Shown piece by piece: positions 58,148-64,000 of a stretch of DNA of 64,000 bases. The notes below the pieces were generated by a model. The model made no database searches. It was not told the DNA's origin and saw only the letters and a program-made list of their open reading frames with translations. The stretch is from Pectobacterium sp. CFBP8739 (GTDB lineage Bacteria > Pseudomonadota > Gammaproteobacteria > Enterobacterales > Enterobacteriaceae), in assembly GCF_013449375.1 (NCBI RefSeq), contig NZ_JACDRR010000010.1, positions 248,001-312,000 of the forward strand. The letters are read 5' to 3'. Position 1 is the first letter of the stretch. Each line of letters starts with the position of its first letter. Both the position numbers and the translations under genes were made by a program.

Positions 58148-58804
58148 TTGCAACGAGCACGATGTTATCTTCTGGGCGAGAGAGCGGTCGTTCTGGAACT
58201 GGAACCACCCATGTCGCTGGAGAGCCAGCAGCGGATATGGGGGCTTGCCGAGCGCCTGAACCACCATGAAGACGTGCTGGAAGCGATTCCGGGCATGAAC
58301 AACCTGACCGTGTTACTGGCGAATCCGCAGCAGGTGGCGCTGAATGCGATTGAACGCTTGCAGCGCTGGTGGGAAGAGAGTGAGTCTCTGGCTTTTGAGC
58401 CACGTGATATCGACATTCCTGTTATCTATGGCGGAGACGCTGGGCCGGATCTGGCTGAAGTGGCCGCTCACAGTGGTCTCAGCGAGCGTCAGTCTGTGGA
58501 AGCGCATGCGTCTGCGCAGTATGTCGTCTACTTTTTGGGCTTTCAGCCCGGTTTTGCCTACCTCGGTGGGTTAAATGAGAAATTGCATATGCCGCGTCGC
58601 GCCGAACCACGCCTGCGCGTGCCAGCCGGGTCGGTTGGGATTGGGGGGGCGCAGACAGGGATTTATCCGCTGGCGACACCGGGCGGCTGGCAACTGATTG
58701 GTTGCACTTCGCTGAAATTGTTTAATCCACAAACGATGCCGCCCACGCTGCTGCGCCCTGGCGATAACGTTCGGTTTCTGCCACAGAAGGAGGGCGTATG
58801 CTGA
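58148..58804 (+). CDS. pxpB: 5-oxoprolinase subunit PxpB
   Basis: PxpB is the kinase-like subunit of the bacterial 5-oxoprolinase PxpABC, which converts 5-oxo-L-proline to glutamate with ATP. The protein (218 residues) carries the KipI-type core ([49 protein letters not shown]). The first codon is TTG at 58148, with AGGAGG 5-6 bases upstream; the product then begins MQRARCYL as in E. coli. It is coupled to pxpC by a short overlap. Confidence 0.95.
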   Translation: MQRARCYLLGERAVVLELEPPMSLESQQRIWGLAERLNHHEDVLEAIPGMNNLTVLLANPQQVALNAIERLQRWWEESESLAFEPRDIDIPVIYGGDAGPDLAEVAAHSGLSERQSVEAHASAQYVVYFLGFQPGFAYLGGLNEKLHMPRRAEPRLRVPAGSVGIGGAQTGIYPLATPGGWQLIGCTSLKLFNPQTMPPTLLRPGDNVRFLPQKEGVC

Positions 58805-59742
58805 AAGTTATCCATGCCGGATTGCATACGTCGGTGCAGGACGGTGGCCGTGTCGGCTTTCGCCGTTTGGGCATCAGCCAGTCAGGCGCACTCGATCTGC
58901 CCGCTCTGACGATGGCTAACCTGCTGGTGGGCAACGCAGAGAATGCGGCCGCGCTGGAAATTACGCTGGGCAAGTTTACCGCAACATTCACTACCGCCTG
59001 CTGGATGGCGCTGACCGGTGCAGACTGTCATGCTGATCTGGATGGTAAACCGCTCTGGACAGGCTGGCGTTTCGCCGTGAAGCCGGGGCAAACGTTAAAA
59101 ATGCGTATGCCGCGTAACGGAATGCGCAGCTATCTGGCCTTGTCCGGCGGGGTGGATGTGCCGGAAGCGCTCGGGTCGCGTAGTACCGATTTGAAAGCGG
59201 GTTTTGGGGGCTTTGCCGGGCGTTTGCTGAGGGATGGCGATGAACTTCCGCTGGGTACGCCGACTCGTGAACTGACACGGGAAGTCGGCATTAAACAGCT
59301 GTTGTTCAGCAACCGCGTGCGGGCATTGCCGGGGCCGGAGTATCAGGAGTTCAGTGAAGAAATGCGGGAGCTGTTCTGGCGCACCTCCTGGCAGTTGAGT
59401 CCGCAAAGTAACCGTATGGGCTACCGTTTGCTGGGCGCTGAGCTACAGCGCTCCGCCTTGTCAGGCAACAAACCGCGCGAACTGCCGTCACATGGGCTGC
59501 TGCCGGGCGTCGTGCAGGTTCCGCATAATGGTCACCCTATCGTACTGCTGGCGGATGCGCAGACAACCGGCGGTTATCCACGTATTGCGACGGTGATCGA
59601 GGCGGATTTATTCCATCTGGCGCAAATCCGACTCGGTGAACCGATACATTTTATTCACTGCACGCAGGCTCAGGCGCAAAAAGCGGGCGAAGAACAGCGA
59701 CGTTACCTCGAACAACTGGCGTGGAGGCTGCATGATTATTGA
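58798..59742 (+). CDS. pxpC: 5-oxoprolinase subunit PxpC
   Basis: The KipA-type subunit of 5-oxoprolinase, 314 residues. It has the biotin-dependent-carboxylase-like domain with [22 protein letters not shown] near the start and [17 protein letters not shown] near the end. GGAGG lies upstream of the ATG. The gene overlaps pxpB at its start and pxpA at its end, giving a tightly coupled pxpBCA operon. Confidence 0.95.
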   Translation: MLKVIHAGLHTSVQDGGRVGFRRLGISQSGALDLPALTMANLLVGNAENAAALEITLGKFTATFTTACWMALTGADCHADLDGKPLWTGWRFAVKPGQTLKMRMPRNGMRSYLALSGGVDVPEALGSRSTDLKAGFGGFAGRLLRDGDELPLGTPTRELTREVGIKQLLFSNRVRALPGPEYQEFSEEMRELFWRTSWQLSPQSNRMGYRLLGAELQRSALSGNKPRELPSHGLLPGVVQVPHNGHPIVLLADAQTTGGYPRIATVIEADLFHLAQIRLGEPIHFIHCTQAQAQKAGEEQRRYLEQLAWRLHDY

Positions 59743-60469
59743 TCTGAATGCCGATCTGGGCGAGGGAGGAGAGAACGACGAAGCGCTGCTGAAGTTGGTG
59801 ACCTCTGCCAATATTGCTTGCGGGTTCCATGCTGGCGACGCACAAACTATGCGTCAGTCAGTGCGTTGGGGAATCGGCTATGGGGTTGCGCTTGGTGCTC
59901 ACCCGAGCTTTCCCGATCGTGAAAATTTTGGCCGTAAGGCAATGAATGTGCCTGCGGAAATTGTCTTTGCACAGATGGTGTATCAGCTCGGTGCGCTCAG
60001 CGCGATTGTCGCTGCCGAAGGGGGCACGCTGTCGCACGTAAAGCCCCACGGTATGCTTTACAATCAAGCTGCATGTGAACCCGCGCTGGCCGATGCGATA
60101 GCCAAGGCGGTGAAGGTCGTCAATCCCGCGTTGCGTCTGGTCGGGCTGGCGGGCAGTGAGCTAATCCGAGCCGGGCAACGGTTGGGGCTGGAAACGCGTC
60201 AGGAAGTGTTTGCCGATCGCTGTTATCTGCCTGACGGATCGCTGGTGCCGCGCACTCAGGCGGGGGCATTGATTAACAGCGATGAACTGGCGCTGGCGCA
60301 AACGCTGGAGATGATTCAACGTCAGCGGGTCAGAGCGATTGACGGTTCCTGGGTGAACGTGCAGGCGGATACCGTGTGTATTCACGGCGATGGACAACAC
60401 GCGCTGTTGTTTGCCCGCAAGCTGCGTAACTGTTTTAGCCAGCATCAGATCGCTGTTGCTGCGGCATAA
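59732..60469 (+). CDS. pxpA: 5-oxoprolinase subunit PxpA (LamB/YcsF family)
   Basis: PxpA provides the ring-opening half of 5-oxoprolinase. The LamB/YcsF motifs are clear: [37 protein letters not shown] and [10 protein letters not shown]. The ATG at 59732 with GGAGG four bases upstream gives 245 residues. A 32-residue extension back into pxpC is not conserved. It overlaps the end of pxpC. Confidence 0.96.
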   Translation: MIIDLNADLGEGGENDEALLKLVTSANIACGFHAGDAQTMRQSVRWGIGYGVALGAHPSFPDRENFGRKAMNVPAEIVFAQMVYQLGALSAIVAAEGGTLSHVKPHGMLYNQAACEPALADAIAKAVKVVNPALRLVGLAGSELIRAGQRLGLETRQEVFADRCYLPDGSLVPRTQAGALINSDELALAQTLEMIQRQRVRAIDGSWVNVQADTVCIHGDGQHALLFARKLRNCFSQHQIAVAAA

Positions 60470-60498
60470 TTATTACTTTTTATATGACGGGGAAACCG

Positions 60499-61146
60499 AT
60501 GAAAACCGTTTTGATCACGGCGTTTGAGCCTTTTGAGGACGAAGCGATTAATCCCTCTTGGGAAGCGGTAAACGTTCTTCATCAGCGGGAAGTTGGCGGT
60601 GCACGCGTAGTGGCCTGTCGTTTATCTTGCGTTTTCGACCTGTCGCTGGAACAGCTTTACCGCGCGATAGCTGAATGGCAGCCGGAAGTAGTGATTGCGG
60701 TGGGGCAGGCGGGCGGGCGTGCTGATATTTCTGTCGAACGTGTGGCGATTAATATTAATGATGCCCGAATCGCGGATAACCGAGGCAACCAGCCGATTGA
60801 TACGCCCGTTGTTGAAAAGGGGCCAGCGGCGTATTTCTCGACATTGCCGGTGAAAGCGCTGGTGCAGGCGTTACGTGTGGCGGGGATTCCTGCCTCGGTA
60901 TCGCAAACCGCAGGGACGTTTGTCTGCAACCATGTGATGTACGGGCTTTTACATCATCTGCACCAACAGGGGGATGTGGTGCGTGGCGGGTTCGTTCACA
61001 TTCCCTATTCGCCGGAACAGGCTGCGCGACATCCCGGTGAGCCGAGCATGCCCACGCCGCTAGTCACGGCGGCGCTGGAGGTGATGATCAAGCAGTCGCT
61101 GGTGCAGCAGGTGGATGTCGCGGTGACTGGCGGTGCTCTGCACTAG
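60499..61146 (+). CDS. pcp: Pyrrolidone-carboxylate peptidase
   Basis: Pcp removes N-terminal pyroglutamate from peptides, and so would supply 5-oxoproline to PxpABC. The start [21 protein letters not shown] gives 215 residues. The catalytic Glu is in the [13 protein letters not shown] segment, the nucleophile Cys in TFVCNHVMY, and the His in FVHIPY. The ribosome site is GGGGAAA. An ATG five codons upstream is less likely. E. coli has no pcp at this position, so its grouping with pxpBCA is informative. It is 29 bases after pxpA. Confidence 0.95.
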   Translation: MKTVLITAFEPFEDEAINPSWEAVNVLHQREVGGARVVACRLSCVFDLSLEQLYRAIAEWQPEVVIAVGQAGGRADISVERVAININDARIADNRGNQPIDTPVVEKGPAAYFSTLPVKALVQALRVAGIPASVSQTAGTFVCNHVMYGLLHHLHQQGDVVRGGFVHIPYSPEQAARHPGEPSMPTPLVTAALEVMIKQSLVQQVDVAVTGGALH

Positions 61147-61189
61147 TGTGGTTAATCGCGCAATACGTATGATTTTCAGGGAGTAAGCT

Positions 61190-61476
61190 ATGCCGGAAGG
61201 ACCGGAAATTCGTCGGACGGCTGATAAGCTGGTTGAGGCCGGAGGCACTCACCGCGCATCCTTTCCTGCAACGTATTGGCCCTGATGTCTTGGGATCTCT
61301 CACTGACGTCGGAATAGGTCTATGAGCGCTTGCTACTCCCCCGTTTTCGTCGTCGCCAGTTTAGTAGGCTGTTGTTGGATCAGGCATTTCTTGCGAGGCT
61401 GGGGAATTACCTGCGCGTCGAGGTTCTCTGGCAGGCACAGCTGGCGCCGCAACATATTGGTGGCCAGGTTGCCTGA
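61190..61476 (+). pseudogene. nei: Remnant of endonuclease VIII gene nei
   Basis: In E. coli nei follows the ybgJKL (pxpBCA) genes. Here the same place begins with MPEGPEIRRTADKLVEA, the exact N-terminus of Nei including the catalytic Pro2/Glu3. After about 17 codons the frame breaks. A second frame reads LTAHPFLQRIGPDVLGSL, and a third reads [21 protein letters not shown] then [20 protein letters not shown]. These align with Nei residues near 120-190. About 100 residues and the C-terminal zinc finger are gone, with two frame changes. The gene cannot make a functional glycosylase. Confidence 0.85.
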
Positions 61477-61496
61477 GGTAATAATGTGAGTGATTT

Positions 61497-61922
61497 ATGC
61501 GCAAGATGAATACGTTAATTCCAGAAATGATTGTCTCTGACTTAAAAAAGAGTCTGGCGTTTTATTGCCATATTTTGGGATTTCAGATTGAGTACGACAG
61601 GCCTGAAGATAAGTTCGCGTTCCTTTCTTATCATGGGAGCCAATTGATGCTGGAACAGGATTATTTAACCGAATCGCCCTGGCGTGTGGAGCCTTTAGAA
61701 CCGCCGTTTGGCCGTGGTATAAATTTATCGATTGAGTGCCCAGATGCTCAGGCGCTGGCTGCGGCGATTGAACGTGCGGGCTATACGCTACGTAGGCCGG
61801 TGGAAACGTGCTGGTACCGCGATCATGAGGTGTACCACGGGGAAAGTAATTTTCTGGTACAGGATCCAGATGGCTATTTATTGCGATTCACGCAAAGTTT
61901 AGGTTGTAAGTCATCCTTTTAG
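61497..61922 (+). CDS. VOC-superfamily (glyoxalase/bleomycin-resistance-like) protein
   Basis: The 141-residue protein has the two beta-alpha-beta-beta-beta modules of the vicinal oxygen chelate fold. Module one holds IPEMIVSDLKKSLAFYCHILGF. Module two holds GRGINLSIECPDAQALAAAI and ends QDPDGYLLRFTQSLG. The metal-ligand pattern is not obviously that of glyoxalase I. The substrate is unknown. The ATG at 61497 has only a weak GAG upstream; MNTLIPEM three codons later is an alternative. It lies between the nei remnant and gltA. Confidence 0.8.
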   Translation: MRKMNTLIPEMIVSDLKKSLAFYCHILGFQIEYDRPEDKFAFLSYHGSQLMLEQDYLTESPWRVEPLEPPFGRGINLSIECPDAQALAAAIERAGYTLRRPVETCWYRDHEVYHGESNFLVQDPDGYLLRFTQSLGCKSSF

Positions 61923-61930
61923 TGCTGTTG

Positions 61931-61960
61931 TAAAAAAGGCCGGAAAGTCCGGCCTTTTTA
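61931..61960. terminator. Bidirectional terminator between the VOC gene and gltA
   Basis: A stem AAAAAGGCCGGA/TCCGGCCTTTTT with a 3-base loop provides T runs on both strands. It serves the convergent VOC and gltA genes. Confidence 0.92.
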
Positions 61961-61977
61961 TCTAGATACTAAATAAA

Positions 61978-63264
61978 TTAATCTTGTTTCAGATTGGATT
62001 TGAAATCACGTTTGTCGTAACCGGTGTACAACTGGCGTGGACGGGCAATTTTGATGCCGTCATCGTGCATTTCGTTCCAGTGTGCAATCCAGCCCACGGT
62101 ACGCGCCATCGCGAAGATAACGGTGAACATGGAAGACGGAATACCCATCGCTTTCAGGATGATACCGGAGTAGAAGTCAACGTTCGGGTACAGCTTCTTC
62201 TCAATGAAGTACGGGTCGTTCAGCGCGATATTTTCCAGTTCCATCGCCACTTCTAGCAGGTCGTCTTTTCTGCCCAGCTCTTTCAGCACTTCATGGCAGG
62301 TTTCACGCATGACGGTGGCGCGCGGATCGTGGTTTTTGTACACACGGTGACCGAAGCCCATCAGGCGGAAGGAGTCGTTCTTGTCTTTAGCACGCTCGAT
62401 AAACGCAGGGATGTGCTCTACGCTGCTGATTTCTTCCAGCATACGCAGACAGGCTTCGTTCGCGCCGCCGTGCGCCGGTCCCCACAGCGAGGCGATCCCC
62501 GCGGCGATACAGGCAAACGGGTTCGCACCAGACGAGCCAGCAGTACGCACGGTAGACGTCGAGGCGTTTTGTTCGTGATCGGCATGCAGGATCAGAATAC
62601 GATCCATCGCGCGTTCCAGCACCGGATTCACAACATATTCTTCGCAAGGTGTAGAGAACATCATGTGCAGGAAGTTACCCGCATAGGACAGGTTGTTTTT
62701 CGGATAAACAAACGGCTGACCCAGTGAATATTTGTAGCACATTGCTGCAACGGTTGGCATTTTAGACAACAGACGATAAGCCGCGATCTCGCGGTGGCGT
62801 TCGTTACTGATATCCAACGAGTCGTGGTAGAACGCCGCCAGTGCACCAGTCACACCGCACAATACGGCCATTGGGTGTGAATCACGGCGGAAACCGTGGA
62901 ACAGACGGGTAATCTGCTCATGGATCATGGTGTGACGCGTCACGGTTGTCTTGAAGGTTTCATACTGTTCTACCGTCGGGACTTCACCGAACAGCAGGAT
63001 ATAACACACTTCAAGATAATTAGATTTTTCAGCCAGTTGAGCAATCGGGAAGCCACGGTGCAGCAGAATGCCTTCGTCACCGTCGATATAGGTAATCTTT
63101 GATTCGCAAGATGCGGTAGAGGTAAAACCGGGGTCAAATGTGAAGTAACCTTTAGAACCGAGGGGACGAATATCAATCTCATCATGTCCTAGAGTACCGG
63201 ATAGGACATTTAGCTCAATTGGTTCTTTACCTTCTAGAGTAAGTGTTGCTTTTTTATCAGCCAT
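61978..63264 (-). CDS. gltA: Citrate synthase (type II)
   Basis: Condenses acetyl-CoA and oxaloacetate at the start of the TCA cycle. The 428-residue protein is one longer than E. coli GltA. Active-site segments are [28 protein letters not shown] and [14 protein letters not shown]. The N-terminal NADH-sensitive domain typical of gram-negative hexamers is present. It is divergent from sdhCDAB, as in E. coli. Confidence 0.98.
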   Translation of the reverse strand: MADKKATLTLEGKEPIELNVLSGTLGHDEIDIRPLGSKGYFTFDPGFTSTASCESKITYIDGDEGILLHRGFPIAQLAEKSNYLEVCYILLFGEVPTVEQYETFKTTVTRHTMIHEQITRLFHGFRRDSHPMAVLCGVTGALAAFYHDSLDISNERHREIAAYRLLSKMPTVAAMCYKYSLGQPFVYPKNNLSYAGNFLHMMFSTPCEEYVVNPVLERAMDRILILHADHEQNASTSTVRTAGSSGANPFACIAAGIASLWGPAHGGANEACLRMLEEISSVEHIPAFIERAKDKNDSFRLMGFGHRVYKNHDPRATVMRETCHEVLKELGRKDDLLEVAMELENIALNDPYFIEKKLYPNVDFYSGIILKAMGIPSSMFTVIFAMARTVGWIAHWNEMHDDGIKIARPRQLYTGYDKRDFKSNLKQD

Positions 63265-63654
63265 TTACAGTCTCCTTAGCGCTTTAATTTTAAAAATTTT
63301 CACTGAAGAAATACCGTCATGCCTGTGCACCGGCAAAGAAAATGGCCGATGAAACTCTGTCGTGACACCGTCGTCAAATAGGATACAGAGTAAGGCGGAT
63401 TGCCGCATTCAGGATGAAAAATTCGTTCTCCAGGTAATTAACAATATTCAGATAATGAGTTGCGCTCTGAATAGATTCTAGCCATTACCTATGACTTTTA
63501 CGTGGACTCTTTCCCCACTGTTACACAAGTTACGCCAGTGTGGAAGTGTCGCCGTGTGCTTTAACACATCACAAGGAACTCAATCCCCTAGTTGTAATTG
63601 AAATGTTGAACTTTTGTCAAATCAGATAATTAATTTTATATAAATTGTGAAATT

Positions 63655-63670
63655 CGTGATCTAAATCACT
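63655..63670. promoter_or_regulatory. CRP-like site upstream of the sdh promoter
   Basis: CGTGATCTAAATCACT matches TGTGA-N6-TCACA in 8 of 10 positions. Its centre is about 80 bases upstream of the predicted sdh start site. Confidence 0.6.
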
Positions 63671-63707
63671 GTTCAAGGCAAATGTCGCCAAACAGTTTGT
63701 ATGGGAA

Positions 63708-63736
63708 TTGTAATGGGAATGTGAAGCACCTATACT
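63708..63736 (+). promoter_or_regulatory. Predicted sdhCDAB promoter
   Basis: TTGTAA (63708-63713), a 17-base spacer and TATACT (63731-63736) form a good sigma-70 promoter. The start site near 63743 would leave a leader of about 175 bases before sdhC, comparable to the long sdhC leader of E. coli that small RNAs target. Confidence 0.72.
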
Positions 63737-63917
63737 GCCGCCAGGTCTCCGGAATCACCCTGCAGTAGGAGCACCCAGTATGAAAGGATCATGCGCTGTT
63801 TAGACACCGGAATGTCGATGTTTGAGCGCGTATCGTAAACCCACTCTTCAGGGCTGTAACTTTCATACTGTCTGACCTCACATCAGGCCCGGAGGAAGAA
63901 ACAATAATAAAAGCTGT

Positions 63918-64000
63918 GTGGGCAAATCCGTGAAAAAACAAAGACCTGTCAATCTGGAATTGCAGACGATCCAGTTTCCCGTTACTGCGATAGCATCTAT
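63918..64000 (+). CDS. sdhC: Succinate dehydrogenase cytochrome b556 subunit (N-terminal part)
   Basis: The visible 27 residues read M-GKSVKKQRPVNLELQTIQ and continue FPVTAIASI, matching the start of E. coli SdhC (MIRNVKKQRPVNLDLQ...). It is one of the two membrane anchors of succinate dehydrogenase. The first codon is likely GTG at 63918; a GTG four codons later is an alternative. The GGAGGAAG sequence is about 20 bases upstream, further than usual. The rest lies outside the window. Confidence 0.88.
   Translation, partial: MGKSVKKQRPVNLELQTIQFPVTAIAS

Larger units (their letters stand above)
63265..63917. promoter_or_regulatory. gltA-sdhC divergent control region (653 bp)
   Basis: The region holds promoters for both units. 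A CRP-like site CGTGA-N6-TCACT lies at 63655-63670, just upstream of the sdh promoter. The AT-rich flank ATTAATTTTATATAAATT (63628-63645) could hold ArcA sites, but I did not resolve them. No gene is supported. Confidence 0.6.

Noticed and set aside
57969-58259. 96-residue frame between ybgI and pxpB
   Set aside because: It overlaps the pxpB start in another frame and has no ribosome site or recognisable domain.

Overview
The window is chromosomal backbone of a soft-rot enterobacterium, most likely Pectobacterium. Nearly every protein reads as a close orthologue of an E. coli K-12 protein, and gene order follows the E. coli crcB to sdhC arc. Genes that E. coli carries in this arc are missing (ybeF, cobC, umpH/nagD, rihA, potE-speF), and a few are added (a chemoreceptor between fldA and ybfE, a half-size EamA permease, an unrecognised secreted protein). 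The genus call is inference from overall resemblance; no species marker is present.

Layout: (1) 1-3.2 kb: crcB with an upstream fluoride-riboswitch-like leader, tatE, then lipA, lipB and ybeD. (2) 3.3-15 kb: a long leftward block for cell wall and housekeeping: dacA, rlpA, rodA, mrdA, rlmH, rsfS, nadD, holA, lptE and leuS. (3) 15-25.3 kb: ybeL, a palindromic dispersed repeat, the glutamate/aspartate ABC transporter gltIJKL with a SroC-like RNA between gltI and gltJ, then lnt, corC, ybeY, ybeZ and miaB. (4) 25.5-28.2 kb: ubiF, an unrecognised exported protein, and a six-tRNA operon (Met, Leu, Gln, Gln, Met, Gln) with its own promoter. (5) 28.3-37.2 kb: asnB, the N-acetylglucosamine genes nagC, nagA, nagB and divergent nagE, then glnS. 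(6) 37.2-45 kb: fur, fldA, an AT-rich gap, a chemoreceptor behind a FliA-type promoter, ybfE, ybfF, seqA and pgm. (7) 45-54 kb: a second repeat copy, an EamA protein, and the potassium system kdpFABC plus kdpDE with a KdpE-type operator. (8) 54.2-61.5 kb: ybfA, ybgA, phr, ybgI, the 5-oxoprolinase genes pxpBCA, pcp and a decayed nei. (9) 61.5-64 kb: a VOC-family protein, gltA, and the sdhC start with its promoter region.

Functionally the window combines lipoate synthesis and attachment, peptidoglycan elongation and septation, lipoprotein maturation, amino-acid and amino-sugar uptake, high-affinity potassium uptake, iron regulation, 5-oxoproline metabolism and entry to the TCA cycle. I see no prophage, insertion sequence, CRISPR array or defence island. 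The most interesting non-textbook items are the exported protein at 26.7 kb, the repeat family, the nei remnant, the FliA-promoter/chemoreceptor insertion, and the RNA elements upstream of crcB and between gltI and gltJ.
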